A stretch of DNA of 64,000 nt from Rudaea sp. 3F27F6 (lineage in GTDB: Bacteria; Pseudomonadota; Gammaproteobacteria; Xanthomonadales; Rhodanobacteraceae). Shown one piece after another: positions 17,199 to 26,754 of this stretch. The notes beneath the pieces were generated by a model, which made no database searches, was not told where the DNA came from, and was given only the letters and a program-made list of their open reading frames with translations. Every line of letters starts with the position of its first letter. Positions within the stretch are counted from its first letter, which is position 1. The translations under genes were made by a program, and so were the position numbers. Location of the stretch: NCBI RefSeq assembly GCF_005503555.1, contig NZ_SCNG01000002.1, positions 248,001 to 312,000 on the forward strand, given 5' to 3'.

Positions 17199-17816
17199 TC
17201 AGCGTCCCACGCGAGCGATGGCGAGCAAGAATCCGAACCCGACGAGCAAACCGCCGAACACGCGGTCGATCCAGCCGCGCACGGCAAACAACCTGTCGCG
17301 CACACGTCCGGCCGAGAAGCACAGGCTGACCAGGCTGAACCAGCCGACGTGCATCAGCACAATGATCAGGCCGTAACCCAGTTGCACCGGCAGCGGCGTG
17401 TCGGGGCGAACCACTTGCATGAACAGGCTGACGACGAAAACGGTCGTCTTGGGATTGAGCGCATTGGTCAAAAAACCGGTGCGCAGCGCCGCGAAGTCCG
17501 ACAACGGCGCAATGCTCGCCTGCGACTGTGCCTCGCCCGAACGGGTCATCAGCATCTTGACGCCGAGATAGATCAGGTAGAACGCGCCCATCAGCTTGAT
17601 CGCGTCGAACAGCCACGGCGACTCGCGGATCAGCAGCCCGACGCCGAGCAGTGTGTAGCTCAGATGGACCAGAACGCCGAGGCCGATGCCCAGCGCCGTC
17701 ATCAAGCCCGCGCGGCGCGACAGCAGCAGACTGTTGCGCGTCACCATCGCGAAATCCGGCCCGGGGCTGATCACGGCGAGCAAAGTGATCGTGAGTACAG
17801 CTATCATCTCAACCAT
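17199..17816 (-). CDS. LysE/RhtB-family amino-acid exporter
   Basis: A 205-residue integral membrane protein with about six hydrophobic segments, the normal LysE/RhtB size. Family marks are LLAVISPGPDFAMVTRNSLL near the N-terminus, the GxGxGxxxH stretch (ALGIGLGVLVHLSY), YLIYLGVKML and FLTNALNPKTTVFVVSLF. These proteins export amino acids such as lysine, arginine, threonine or homoserine, or related metabolites. The gene is divergent from a LysR-type regulator 63 bp away, the classic exporter-regulator layout, so that regulator probably controls it. Confidence 0.9.
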   Translation of the reverse strand: MVEMIAVLTITLLAVISPGPDFAMVTRNSLLLSRRAGLMTALGIGLGVLVHLSYTLLGVGLLIRESPWLFDAIKLMGAFYLIYLGVKMLMTRSGEAQSQASIAPLSDFAALRTGFLTNALNPKTTVFVVSLFMQVVRPDTPLPVQLGYGLIIVLMHVGWFSLVSLCFSAGRVRDRLFAVRGWIDRVFGGLLVGFGFLLAIARVGR

Positions 17817-17879
17817 GTCTCAAATCTCCCTCGATGAAAATCGGGGCAATTTAAAGCCAATCATTCGCCGAGACTAACG

Positions 17880-18803
17880 ATGTTTTCTGACGAGAAAGGT
17901 GAGTTCAACTCACATACCAGTCATTCGCGGCTGCCGTCGCTTCTGGCCCTGCGTTGCTTCGAGGCCGCGGCGCGCACAGAGAACTTCAGCCGCGCCGCAA
18001 CCGAGCTGCATTTGACCCACGGCGCCGTCAGCCGCGCCGTACGCCTGCTCGAAGACGACCTCGGCCTCGCCTTGTTCGAACGGCGCGGCCGCCGCGTCGT
18101 CCTCACCGATGCGGGCCGCAAGCTCGCACAAGCCGTGCGCGACGGCTTCGACCTGATGCGCCAGGCCACGCGCGAACTGCGGACCAGCGTGCGCCAGTCG
18201 CGGCGCTGGGTGCTTTCGTGCGAACCGACTCTGCTCATGCGCTGGCTGATTCCGCGCTGGCCGGATTTCCAATCGCGCCACCCGGGCACGGATGTCCATC
18301 TCGTCGCCGGCGGCGGCCCCTTTTCTTTCGAGGCCGGTATCGATCTGGCGATCCGCCGCAAGGACTTTGCATGGCCGCCCGAGTATTCGGTCGAACCACT
18401 GTTCGCGGAAAAGGTCGGCCCGGTTTGCCGCCCGGACAAGGCCGCGGACTGGTTCTCGCCTGGGCAAGACCGTCCGGGCCTCAAACCCGGCACGCCGCGG
18501 CTGCACACGCGCACGCGGCCCGGCGCCTGGCAGGAATGGTCGGCGGCGGCCGAACAGCCTTTGCCCGAGGCGGCGGGACAGACCTTCGAACACTTCTACT
18601 TCAGCCTGCAGGCGGCCGTCGCGGGGCTCGGCGTCGCCATCGGCCCCTGGCGCCTCGTCTGCGACGATCTGCAAAGCGGCGTCCTCGCCGCCCCGCTCGG
18701 CTTCGTCGAAGACGGCTCGCTCTACTGCCTGCTCGCGCCGCAGCCGCCCGAAGCCGGCAGTCTGCATGCCGATTTGCTCGACTGGCTGCGCACCGTCGCT
18801 TGA
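17880..18803 (+). CDS. LysR-family transcriptional regulator (GcvA-like)
   Basis: A 307-residue LysR regulator. The winged helix-turn-helix (about 17-80) contains PSLLALRCFEAAARTENFSR, HLTHGAVSRAVRLLEDDLGL and ALFERRGRRVVLTDAG. The effector domain (about 105-305) has RWVLSCEPTLLMRWLIPRW and the GcvA-type signature AAVAGLGVAIGPW. It is transcribed divergently from the LysE gene with a 63-bp shared control region, where AATTTAAAGCCAATC could hold a binding site. The natural inference is that it activates the exporter in response to an amino acid, as ArgP/LysG do, although it belongs to the GcvA-like branch. Confidence 0.88.
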   Translation: MFSDEKGEFNSHTSHSRLPSLLALRCFEAAARTENFSRAATELHLTHGAVSRAVRLLEDDLGLALFERRGRRVVLTDAGRKLAQAVRDGFDLMRQATRELRTSVRQSRRWVLSCEPTLLMRWLIPRWPDFQSRHPGTDVHLVAGGGPFSFEAGIDLAIRRKDFAWPPEYSVEPLFAEKVGPVCRPDKAADWFSPGQDRPGLKPGTPRLHTRTRPGAWQEWSAAAEQPLPEAAGQTFEHFYFSLQAAVAGLGVAIGPWRLVCDDLQSGVLAAPLGFVEDGSLYCLLAPQPPEAGSLHADLLDWLRTVA

Positions 18804-18854
18804 GTTCCGGTGCGGGATCGCCGCAAAGAACCAACGAAGACGCAGCGTGCGATC

Positions 18855-19901
18855 TCAATTCTCGTCCGCACGCATTCCCTCGCCGAATTCCGCGGACGCC
18901 AAAATCCTGCTGCCGATCGTCGTTGCCGATCGACTTCCGCACCGATCCATGCCCGGCACGAAAACGCTCGTCGACCGTTTGCGCAATTGATACGGTGTGA
19001 CACCGCGCCGCTTGCGCAGTGCGGTCGTCAGATGGCTTTGACCCGAGAATCCGGTGCTGAACGCGATATCGGCCAGATCGAGCGTGGTATCACGAATAAG
19101 CTGCGAAGCGCGGTCCAGGCGGCGATCGATGACGTACTGCGCCGGCGTCGCCTTGAAGGTGGTGCGGAACATGTCCGACAGTTCGCGCAAATCGCAGCCC
19201 GCGACGACCGCCAATTCGCGGCAGCTGATGCGTCGATGCAGTTCGCCGTCGATGTAGCTGCGCAGCCGGTATGCGCGCAGCGCCGTGAATTCGCGCGCGC
19301 AAGGATCGAGCGTCGCCGGGCCTTCGCCATAGGCAGCGAACAAATGTAGAGCCAGAGTACGGAACAAACTCTCTTTCTGCATTTCGGAGACGTCATCGTG
19401 CAAGTATCCGAGACCGACGAACCGTTTCGCCGCATGAAAAAGAAACGGGTCGGGCTTCGCCATCTGCAGGCGCAGCGCGCCTTCGCCGCGAATACCCAGT
19501 TCGTTTTTGGCAAACCGCTGCGGAAAATAGAATTCGCAACTTTCGACCCGCGTATGGCCGACGCTGATATCCAGCGACGTCGCGAGCGGAAACGCGGATG
19601 CCTGGCCCACGCGCATGGCGCCGTAACGAAAACCGCGGCCGTCGATTTCGCCCTCGTGGCGGTGCGCCGTGCCTTGCAGCATCACGAAAACGACGTCGCT
19701 CGAATTTTTCGACCGCAGTTGTGCCGCCGGCGTCGATTCGTAGCGGGCAGCCGCCACGGTGGCTCCCTGACATTCGAACAGGCTGCTGTGTTCGTAACTT
19801 TCCTGCACGCGATCCGTATCGAACGGCGTGACGATGCGGCCGTCCTCGCCGTCGGGAGGCGCGAGAGAATCCTTTGCCGGCCGCCGCGGCTTAGCTGCCA
19901 T
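18855..19901 (-). CDS. AraC-family transcriptional regulator
   Basis: A 348-residue protein when started at the ATG at 19899-19901, which has GCGAGG 8 nt upstream; the longer frame adds only an Arg/Ala-rich tract. The N-terminal ~200 residues are an AraC-type effector domain of the cupin-like kind (SSDVVFVMLQGTAHRHEGE, MRVGQASAFPLATSLDISVG). The C-terminal AraC double helix-turn-helix occupies about 225-325 (HRRISCRELAVVAGCDLREL, DLADIAFSTGFSGQSHL, ALRKRRGVTPYQLRK). The pattern is that of regulators of alkane/aromatic or virulence genes, but no target operon is adjacent. It converges with the LysR gene. Confidence 0.87.
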   Translation of the reverse strand: MAAKPRRPAKDSLAPPDGEDGRIVTPFDTDRVQESYEHSSLFECQGATVAAARYESTPAAQLRSKNSSDVVFVMLQGTAHRHEGEIDGRGFRYGAMRVGQASAFPLATSLDISVGHTRVESCEFYFPQRFAKNELGIRGEGALRLQMAKPDPFLFHAAKRFVGLGYLHDDVSEMQKESLFRTLALHLFAAYGEGPATLDPCAREFTALRAYRLRSYIDGELHRRISCRELAVVAGCDLRELSDMFRTTFKATPAQYVIDRRLDRASQLIRDTTLDLADIAFSTGFSGQSHLTTALRKRRGVTPYQLRKRSTSVFVPGMDRCGSRSATTIGSRILASAEFGEGMRADEN

Positions 19902-20655
19902 GAATTCGCCTCGCTGTAGGGCGCGCCGGGAACGCGCAGGCGCTGCGCTTCGCGCCGGGATCACGGCGCTGCGCTCGCTCGGCGCGCAAACAAACGCGGA
20001 CGGAGCCGCGCAACCCAACGGCCGAACGCAGCAGGTTACTTCGACTTCGCTGCGCGCGGCGGCCTAAGGCAAATGCCGTCATTGCGCCGATGCGCACCCA
20101 CGATTCGACCATATGAAAAATGCCCGCCGAAAATGGCGCGCATTTTAGTGACCTCGCCCCATTTGCAACCAACGATTTTTTCTAACCAGGCTTGTGATTC
20201 AAGCTCACATACGAATATTCCACTGGTCGTTTCGCTTTCGGTGTTTACCCCAGCCAAAGCGGAGGCGATGCGATGAAATCCCGGAAGCATCACGGCGGAA
20301 CCTTGCTGGTTAGCGCCCCGGCGCCGCGGATCGGCACATCCAATCGCGCTGTCCGACAGCTCAAACCGGCCTCGCAAATACGCCAGCGCCCCATTTAAAG
20401 CGCCGCGGAATGACAAGCACTAATACTTAGTAACTAATACAAATAGGCGATTGCCTATTTTATCGACGAACCTACTATTTGGCCCCGCTTCATCAAGAGT
20501 ATTTCGGCGAATCAGGGGGGAGGCCTGGATCCGAAAGAAACCGGGCATGTCCCGGGGCCCCCTCCCGTCCCGATGCAAGCGCGTTCGCGATCCATCGTTG
20601 CATTCAAAAAAGCCGATCTAACGCTTCTCAACGCAACACCCCGGGAGGGTAGAAA
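19902..20655. other. divergent intergenic region (AraC / subtilase)
   Basis: About 750 bp. The part near the AraC gene is GC-rich and featureless. From 20400 the sequence is A+T-richer and holds the regulatory motif entered separately, then a GC-rich stretch with GGGGGGAGG at 20515-20523 and a small hairpin CCGGG-CATGT-CCCGG around 20541-20555. The subtilase ribosome-binding site GGGAGGG lies at about 20643-20649. Confidence 0.5.
20416..20460 (+). promoter_or_regulatory. operator-like cluster and hairpin upstream of the subtilase gene
   Basis: AGCACTAATAC (20416-20426) and ACTAATACAAAT (20433-20444) repeat the motif seen upstream of the IclR gene at 5848-5862. ACTAATACTTAGT (20419-20431) is itself an inverted repeat. 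It is followed by AAATAGGC-GATT-GCCTATTT (20441-20460), an 8-bp perfect stem ending in T residues. The cluster could be an operator overlapping a promoter, or an operator plus attenuator. Confidence 0.4.
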
Positions 20656-23600
20656 GTGATATTGCAATCTCACGCCGAAACGAGCGTCTGCACGAGCTCC
20701 GCTGCGCCCGCCAATCCCCTGCGCCGCAATGCGGTCAGGAAAACCGCGCTCGCCGCCGCATCCCTGCTCTACGTCGCCGGCTACGGCAGCCTCTTCGCAC
20801 AGATGACTCCGCCGCTTCTTTCCTCGCTCGCCGAAGCGGAAGCGGCCGGTGCGGTGCAGAATCCGGCGGCTGCCGAATTCGAGCAGCTATTGAAGCGCCT
20901 CGATCCGAATCAGGCCGATGCCATGCGCGGGCTGATCGGGCCGGACCTTGCGGCCGCGGCCGCCGGTCCGTCCGCCCCAGCCTCCGCCATTCCGGGCCGT
21001 CGCGAATACCTCGTCGTGCTCGCCGGCGATTCCGTGGCGACGACGCTGCGCGCCTCGCGCGACAGCGTCGCGGCGCAGGCGCCGATGCTTGCCCGCAGCC
21101 TCGGTCCGATCGGCGACCGGCTCGACCCGCAGTCGACCGACAGCCTGCGCCTCGTCGCCCAGCAGCGCGCCAGCCAGAGTCAGGTCGCCGCCCGCGCCGC
21201 CGCCGCAATCGGCCGCTCTCTGCCGGTCGAACGCAACTACCACTATGCGCTCAACGGCATGCTCCTGCGCCTGACCGACGCCGAAGCCCTGAAACTGCGC
21301 GGCGTCGACGGCGTCAGCAAGGTCATCCGGCCGACCTACGGCAAGCTGACCACCGACGTCAGCGTTCCCTACATCGGCGCGCCCGAGCTCTGGAACGCGC
21401 CCGCCCCATTCGGCACGCGCGGCGAACACACGATCGTCGGCGTCCTCGACACGGGCGCCAATCTCGGCAGCCCCTCATTCGCCGACATCGAGTGGGAAAC
21501 CAACGGCGCCTGGTCGATACCGAGCTACCACTTCACCAATCCGCTCGGAGCGGGCAACTACCGCGGCTGGTGCGCTCCGGGCCGAGCCACGCAGGACAAA
21601 TGCAACAACAAGCTGATCGGCACCTACGACTACGCCTACCCCTACGTCCTCGCCAATCCGAAACAGTTCCCGCCGCCGATTAGCGAGCTGCCCGGCGTCA
21701 CCGACCAGAACGGCCATGGTTCGCACACCGCCAGTACCGCGGTCGGTGATAGCCGCCTGGCCAGTTACTTCGGCAATCGCACCATGACGGGTGTGGCGCC
21801 GCACGCAAATCTCGAAATCTTCCAGGTCTGCGCCTCTGCAACCCAATGCGGTGGCCAGATGATGATCGACGCCGTCGAACAGGCCATTCTCGACGGAATC
21901 GACGCACTCAACTACTCCATCGGCCCCGCCGGCGGCGACAAAACCGATTCGCCTTGGGACAGCTCCGAAATGCTGGCGTTTCTGTCGGCGGTCGATGCAG
22001 GCATCTTCGTCGCCGCGGCCGCGGGCAACGACGGTCCGGGAACAGGCACCGTTTCCAATACGGCGCCCTGGGTCGCGACCGTGGCCGCGACCACGTCGCC
22101 GCGCGACAGCATCGGCAACTATCTCAGCGTGAACGGCCGCGGTGCCGGCAAGCCTGACGACATGCCGCTGCACACATCGTCGGGACCGATGCGCAACTAT
22201 CCGTGGAACGGCCTCAAGCTGAAAGTCAGCCCGACGTTCGCATCGGGCGGCGACTGTGGTCCCTATCCGACCGACTATTTCAAGGGAACGGTCGCTCTCA
22301 TCGATATGGGCTACACGTCGGCAGGCGCTACCGCCCACGGCTGCGAGACTTACTCCGACGGCGTCGTAAGCGCCGTCGCGGCCGGTGCTGTCGCCGTGGT
22401 CGGCACGAACAACCTCAATGGTGCGTTCAACCTCGATCTCGGCGGTCCGAGCGTGCCCGCGTCCCTGGTCGCGCGCAGCGCCGCGGTCCAGCTCGCCGCG
22501 TTCGCCGCTGCGCAGCCCGAAGGTCTGGCCCAGGTGAACTTCAGCGCCGGAATCGACCTGCCGACCCGCGCGGACCAGATCACCTGGTTCAGTTCGCGCG
22601 GCCCGACCCTGAGCAATGAGACGCTCAAGCCCGATATCGCCGCGCCGGGCTGGAACATCCTCGCCGCCTACAGGGGCGCGCCAGGCCGCGTTGCCATGAT
22701 TTCCGGTACCTCGATGGCCACGCCGCACATCACCGGCGTGGGAGCGCTGCTCAAATCGGCGCATCCCGACTGGAGCCCGGCCGAGATCAAGTCGGCGATG
22801 ATGCTGACCGCGAAGGACGACGGCCTCGCCCTCATGCAGACCGACGGGACGATCGGCGGCGGCGCCACTCCGCTCGAACAGGGCGCGGGCCGAGTCCAGG
22901 TGGACCTCGCCGCGAAATCGGGCCTGGTAATGCACGAGAGCGGACTGAACTACCTCCAGGCCGATCCGGCCAACGGCGGCGACCCGACCGCGTTGAACGT
23001 CCCCTCGCTTTACAGCAGCTCCTGCTTTCCGGGCTGCACGTTCAAGCGCCGCTTCAAGAACGCGCTCGAAACACCGCAGCAATGGAACACGTCGATCGCG
23101 CTGCCGGGGTCCAAGGGCGCCACGGTATCGCCGGCGAGCTTCACCGTCGCGCCGGGACGAAGCGCCGAGGTCGTCTTCACCATCGACAATTCGTCCGCGC
23201 AAACAGCCGCGTTCAGCACCGGCAGGGTAACGCTGACGTCGGCGGACCGCAGCAGCCAGACGCTGCACCTGCCGATCGCCGTGCGACGGGCGCCGCCGCT
23301 GGCCAGCGTCTCGCCCGCGTCCCTCGCGGTCACCGTCAAGTCCGGCGTGAGCACGCAGACCAGCCTGCAGATCGCCGCGGCTCCGAAGCGCCTGCCCGTG
23401 CATTGGACTTACCAAACGACCGGCAGGGCAGATGTCCCCTTGGCCGGCGACAACAGCTACGTCGACGAACGTACGACGCCGGAAATGGACTCGTCGGTCT
23501 ACGACGACGGCGGAAACTCCTACCTCGCCCAGCGCGTCACCATGCCGACGTGGATGCCGCCGGACTCGCCGCCGACGGCTTTCTCCTCGTACGGCCGCCC

Positions 23601-24267
23601 GCTGCAAAGCGACGGCTCGGATGCCATGGACTCGGTAATGGGCATGGGCTCGATCGTTTACGCCGATGCCGGCGGAAAACCCGGTGAGGTCTTGGACCGA
23701 TGCGGGCTAGACTTCAGGAAATTGTTCCCGGGGCGCGAAGAGCTAGCCCGCTCACTGCTTTTGAAATTGTTGCGGCCGAAGATACTCAACTACGTCAACA
23801 CGCCTGGGTATTGCTCGGCACCGAAGCCCTATAAGTTCGAGGCGGGCAAAAGCTATTGGATCAGCTCTTACCTGATGTTCGCCGGCAAACGCGGCGACAA
23901 TGGCGGTGCGCACATGCTCTGGCTCGGCAGCGAGCTCAGCGCGGGCGCACCGATTATGACCGCAGGCGCCGACGGTAACTGGCGGGCCATCAGCCCCGTA
24001 TCGACTCCGAGCGGTACCGCGCTCGGCTCGGCAGCGGTCTACATGAGCGTCAATTTGCCATGCGGCCCGAGCTGGCTTTCCCCTGCGGCGGCCGACGGCA
24101 CCGTCCCCGCGGGGCTGAGCCAGACGCTCGGCCTGACGATCGATGCGAGCGCCCTGGCACCGGGTAAATACGCAGGGGCCGTGTGTATTGAATCCAACAC
24201 GCCCGACTCCGCTCTGCGCAACCCGACGACGCTCCACCGTGTCCCGATCTTCCTCACGGTGGAATAA
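20656..24267 (+). CDS. secreted S8 subtilisin-like serine peptidase
   Basis: A 1203-residue exported subtilase starting at GTG after GGGAGGG. The order is: signal region (about 24-50, RKTALAAASLLYVAGYGSLF), I9-like inhibitor propeptide (about 115-230, REYLVVLAGDS), catalytic domain with Asp265 (VGVLDTGAN), His354 (NGHGSHTAS), oxyanion Asn458 (AAAGNDGPG) and Ser686 (SGTSMATPH), with a PA-type insert at about 535-610. A beta-rich Fn3-like domain follows (about 770-890), then a ~300-residue C-terminal region with Cys pairs and YWISSYLMF. The catalytic set is complete, so it should be an active extracellular protease for protein scavenging. The gene is followed by a strong terminator and is monocistronic. 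Confidence 0.92.
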   Translation: MILQSHAETSVCTSSAAPANPLRRNAVRKTALAAASLLYVAGYGSLFAQMTPPLLSSLAEAEAAGAVQNPAAAEFEQLLKRLDPNQADAMRGLIGPDLAAAAAGPSAPASAIPGRREYLVVLAGDSVATTLRASRDSVAAQAPMLARSLGPIGDRLDPQSTDSLRLVAQQRASQSQVAARAAAAIGRSLPVERNYHYALNGMLLRLTDAEALKLRGVDGVSKVIRPTYGKLTTDVSVPYIGAPELWNAPAPFGTRGEHTIVGVLDTGANLGSPSFADIEWETNGAWSIPSYHFTNPLGAGNYRGWCAPGRATQDKCNNKLIGTYDYAYPYVLANPKQFPPPISELPGVTDQNGHGSHTASTAVGDSRLASYFGNRTMTGVAPHANLEIFQVCASATQCGGQMMIDAVEQAILDGIDALNYSIGPAGGDKTDSPWDSSEMLAFLSAVDAGIFVAAAAGNDGPGTGTVSNTAPWVATVAATTSPRDSIGNYLSVNGRGAGKPDDMPLHTSSGPMRNYPWNGLKLKVSPTFASGGDCGPYPTDYFKGTVALIDMGYTSAGATAHGCETYSDGVVSAVAAGAVAVVGTNNLNGAFNLDLGGPSVPASLVARSAAVQLAAFAAAQPEGLAQVNFSAGIDLPTRADQITWFSSRGPTLSNETLKPDIAAPGWNILAAYRGAPGRVAMISGTSMATPHITGVGALLKSAHPDWSPAEIKSAMMLTAKDDGLALMQTDGTIGGGATPLEQGAGRVQVDLAAKSGLVMHESGLNYLQADPANGGDPTALNVPSLYSSSCFPGCTFKRRFKNALETPQQWNTSIALPGSKGATVSPASFTVAPGRSAEVVFTIDNSSAQTAAFSTGRVTLTSADRSSQTLHLPIAVRRAPPLASVSPASLAVTVKSGVSTQTSLQIAAAPKRLPVHWTYQTTGRADVPLAGDNSYVDERTTPEMDSSVYDDGGNSYLAQRVTMPTWMPPDSPPTAFSSYGRPLQSDGSDAMDSVMGMGSIVYADAGGKPGEVLDRCGLDFRKLFPGREELARSLLLKLLRPKILNYVNTPGYCSAPKPYKFEAGKSYWISSYLMFAGKRGDNGGAHMLWLGSELSAGAPIMTAGADGNWRAISPVSTPSGTALGSAAVYMSVNLPCGPSWLSPAAADGTVPAGLSQTLGLTIDASALAPGKYAGAVCIESNTPDSALRNPTTLHRVPIFLTVE

Positions 24268-24276
24268 GCCGTGAGC

Positions 24277-24318
24277 CACGGCGGCACGGCCCCCTCGGCC
24301 GTGCCGCCGTGCTTTTTT
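24277..24318 (+). terminator. Rho-independent terminator of the subtilase gene
   Basis: A perfect 15-bp GC-rich stem (CACGGCGGCACGGCC / GGCCGTGCCGCCGTG) with a 5-nt loop is followed by CTTTTTTC. It starts 10 nt after the stop codon. Confidence 0.95.
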
Positions 24319-24386
24319 CTTCAGGGTAAATCCGCCGGTGCACGCCGGCGGCGCGATCGCCCGGGCAGCGCCTTGCGAAACCGCAG

Positions 24387-25157
24387 TCAGGCTGCGCTGT
24401 AACCGCCGTCCACGTAAAGAACTGTCCCAGTCGTATAGCTCGACGTATCGCTGGCGAGATAAAGATAAGCGCCGCCGAACTCGGCAATCTCGCCGCGCCG
24501 GCCCATCGGCGTACGCGCCATCGCGCGCTGCTGATAGGGCGATTCCGACGCCGCGGCGACGCCGTCCATGAAATTATTGATATAGCCCGGTGCAACGGCG
24601 TTGACGCGCACGCCGCGCTGCGCCCATTCCACGGCCATCGTGCGCACCAGCTGATCGATGCCGCCTTTCGACGCCGCGTAAGAAGCCAGTCCCGGTATGC
24701 CCGACCTGCCCGCGATCGACGACGTGACGATGATGCTGCCTTTGCCGGCCGCGAGCATCGCCCGCGCGGCAGCCTTCGCGCAGAAATAGACGCCCTTGAG
24801 ATTGACGTCGAGAATCCTGTCCCACTCGTCGTTCTCGTAGGCTTCGGCCGGTTTGATCTTGTCGATGCCGGCGTTGCAGATCAGGGTGTCGATGCGCCCG
24901 AACTTGTCGATCGTGCGATCGACCAGGGCCGCGCACGAAGCCGGGTCGGCGACGTCGGCCGACAGCGCGGCGACGTCGAGCCCTGCCGCAGCCAGCTCGG
25001 CCTGCGCAGCCGCCAGCTCACCCTGATCCGGCGCGGCGATAACGACGTGCGCGCCGCGTTCGGCGAACAGGCGCGCGAGCCCCTTGCCGAGGCCCCGGCT
25101 CGCCCCGCTGATGCACACGATCTGGCCGCTCACGCTGAAAATGTCCCGCACCGTCAA
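24387..25157 (-). CDS. short-chain dehydrogenase/reductase (SDR)
   Basis: A 256-residue classical SDR that would oxidise or reduce a small alcohol or ketone with NAD(P)H. The Rossmann motif is SGASRGLGKG (18-26), followed by CNAG (94-97), the catalytic Ser147 (IVTSSIAG), Tyr160 and Lys164 (SYAASKGG), and the VNAVAPGYINN segment. The C-terminus ends YVDGGYSAA, as is usual. The start is a TTG at 25157 with GGAAGAGGG about 8 nt upstream; a GTG two codons later is an alternative. Substrate cannot be inferred. It converges with the subtilase gene and follows the small SnoaL-like gene on the same strand at about 90 bp. Confidence 0.88.
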   Translation of the reverse strand: MTVRDIFSVSGQIVCISGASRGLGKGLARLFAERGAHVVIAAPDQGELAAAQAELAAAGLDVAALSADVADPASCAALVDRTIDKFGRIDTLICNAGIDKIKPAEAYENDEWDRILDVNLKGVYFCAKAAARAMLAAGKGSIIVTSSIAGRSGIPGLASYAASKGGIDQLVRTMAVEWAQRGVRVNAVAPGYINNFMDGVAAASESPYQQRAMARTPMGRRGEIAEFGGAYLYLASDTSSYTTGTVLYVDGGYSAA

Positions 25158-25250
25158 TTTCGCGCCCTCTTCCGCTGCAAACGATTGCTCGCATCGCTGC
25201 CGGGCTCCGCACGCAGCATCGCACGGCGCCGCGCACGGCCTGCGCGCGGG

Positions 25251-25703
25251 CTAGAGATCGGCGCCGCTGAACGCGAACCAGCGTCCGTCGTGGAAAGTAT
25301 ACGAATCCACAAAGTGGACTTCCTTGGGATTGCCGGCCTTGTCGGTGGAACGCAGGATCGAATGCGCCGACGCGGCATCGCCGTGGATGAACACGATGGT
25401 TTCGAGCTTCGGCACTTCCTTCGACATGTCGGTGAGCTGGGCGACGCGCGAGATCACGTCCTCGCGCGTACGGACCTTTCCGGCCCGGCCCGAGGTTCGA
25501 TAGTCCGGTTCGAGCAGGCATTCGAGGTATTTTGGATTGCCGCGATATTCCGCCGTGAGCCAGCCCTGTTCGATGCGCCGGATCGTATCTTCGTCCTTCT
25601 TCTGGTCGGCAACGACGGCGGCGGCGCAGTTGGCCGTGTCCGCCGCTGCGGCAAAAGAGGAGCACAAGGCCAGACTCAAGGCTAAGGTGGCTTGCAGTTT
25701 CAT
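25251..25703 (-). CDS. exported SnoaL/NTF2-like (DUF4440-type) small protein
   Basis: The protein has 150 residues from the ATG at 25701-25703, preceded by GAGGAAA. The signal peptide is MKLQATLALSLALCSSFAAA with cleavage near AAADTANC. The mature part fits the NTF2-like cone fold used by DUF4440/SnoaL proteins: IRRIEQGWLTAEYRGNPKYL, a TREDVISRVAQ helix, ETIVFIHGDAASAHSILRST and a closing strand pair VDSYTFHDGRWFAFSG. Members bind or convert small molecules, but many are uncharacterised. A Cys pair (TANCAAAV, LECLLEP) could form a disulphide in the periplasm. The function is unknown. Confidence 0.75.
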   Translation of the reverse strand: MKLQATLALSLALCSSFAAAADTANCAAAVVADQKKDEDTIRRIEQGWLTAEYRGNPKYLECLLEPDYRTSGRAGKVRTREDVISRVAQLTDMSKEVPKLETIVFIHGDAASAHSILRSTDKAGNPKEVHFVDSYTFHDGRWFAFSGADL

Positions 25704-25837
25704 GGTTTCCTCGGTTCTCGTTGGGATTCGGATTCGCAGCGGGCCGCCGTGCACGGGGGCAGCGACCATGGCGAAAACTACGCCCGATGCACCGGCCGCA
25801 CAACGAAAAAAACCGCGCCGACGTATAAAATCAGCTT

Positions 25838-26743
25838 ATGCATTCGACGCCCGGCCCGCTGCCTCCGCTCAACGCCGTCCGCGCGTTCGAAGCCGCGGCG
25901 CGTCTCGGCAGTTTCACGCGCGCCGCGCAGGAGCTGTCGATGACCCAGGCGGCCATCAGCTATCAAATCAAGCAGCTCGAACAGCGCCTTGGCGTGATGC
26001 TGTTCCAGCGCCTGCCGCGCAAAATCGTGCTGACCCGCGACGGCGAACGGCTCGCGCCGGCGATCCTCGATGCGTTTTCCGGCCTGCGCACGGCATTCGC
26101 CCAGGCGCTGTCGCGCGCCCACAACGAACTCGCCATTACCTCGCTGCCGACGATCGCGTCGAACTGGCTGGTGCCGCGCCTCGGCGGCTTCCACCTCGCC
26201 CATGCCGAAGTCGCCGTGCGCCTCGACACCTCCATCACCCTGGCCGACCTGCAGCAGGGCGAATTCGATGTCGCCATCCGCAGCGGCCGCGGCGATTGGC
26301 CCGGACATACGGCGCATTTCCTGCTGCCGAGCCTGATCACGCCGCTGATGAGCCCGCGTCTGCGCGACGCGGCCGGCGGCCTGAAATCGCCGGCAGATCT
26401 ACTCAAGCTGGCGCGCATCGGCCGTCCGCGCTGGTGGCAGCAGTGGTTCGAGGAAAACGGGGTAGACGTGGCTGAAACGGCACTGCGCGCCTCCCTGGAT
26501 CTCGGCATCGAACAATACGAGATCACCGCGGCCATCGCCGGCCAGGGCGTGGCGATCAGCTCGCCGCTGTTCTTCCGCGCGGAACTCGAATCCGGCCAAC
26601 TGGTGCAACCGTTCGCCCACGTCGCGCGCGATTCCAAGGACTACTGGCTGGTCTATGCGACCACGCGGGCCAAATCGCATGCGATCACGGCCTTCCGCAC
26701 CTGGCTGCTGCGCGAAGCGCGGGCCGAAGTACCGGCGGACTGA
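25838..26743 (+). CDS. LysR-family transcriptional regulator (GcvA-like)
   Basis: A 301-residue LysR regulator with helix-turn-helix at about 9-68 (PPLNAVRAFEAAARLGSFTR, MTQAAISYQIKQLEQRLGV, MLFQRLPRKIVLTRDGE) and an effector domain at about 93-295 (LAITSLPTIASNWLVPRLGG, IAGQGVAISSPLFF). It belongs to the GcvA/AmpR-like branch. It is divergent from the exported SnoaL-like gene and the SDR gene, 134 bp away, so these are its likeliest targets. An extragenic repeat block follows its stop directly. Confidence 0.88.
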   Translation: MHSTPGPLPPLNAVRAFEAAARLGSFTRAAQELSMTQAAISYQIKQLEQRLGVMLFQRLPRKIVLTRDGERLAPAILDAFSGLRTAFAQALSRAHNELAITSLPTIASNWLVPRLGGFHLAHAEVAVRLDTSITLADLQQGEFDVAIRSGRGDWPGHTAHFLLPSLITPLMSPRLRDAAGGLKSPADLLKLARIGRPRWWQQWFEENGVDVAETALRASLDLGIEQYEITAAIAGQGVAISSPLFFRAELESGQLVQPFAHVARDSKDYWLVYATTRAKSHAITAFRTWLLREARAEVPAD

Positions 26744-26754
26744 CGCTATTAATC

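Noticed and set aside
25157-25250. Operon link between the SDR gene and the SnoaL-like gene
   Set aside because: They are on the same strand 93 bp apart, but I saw neither a terminator nor a promoter between them, so the link is left open and not claimed.
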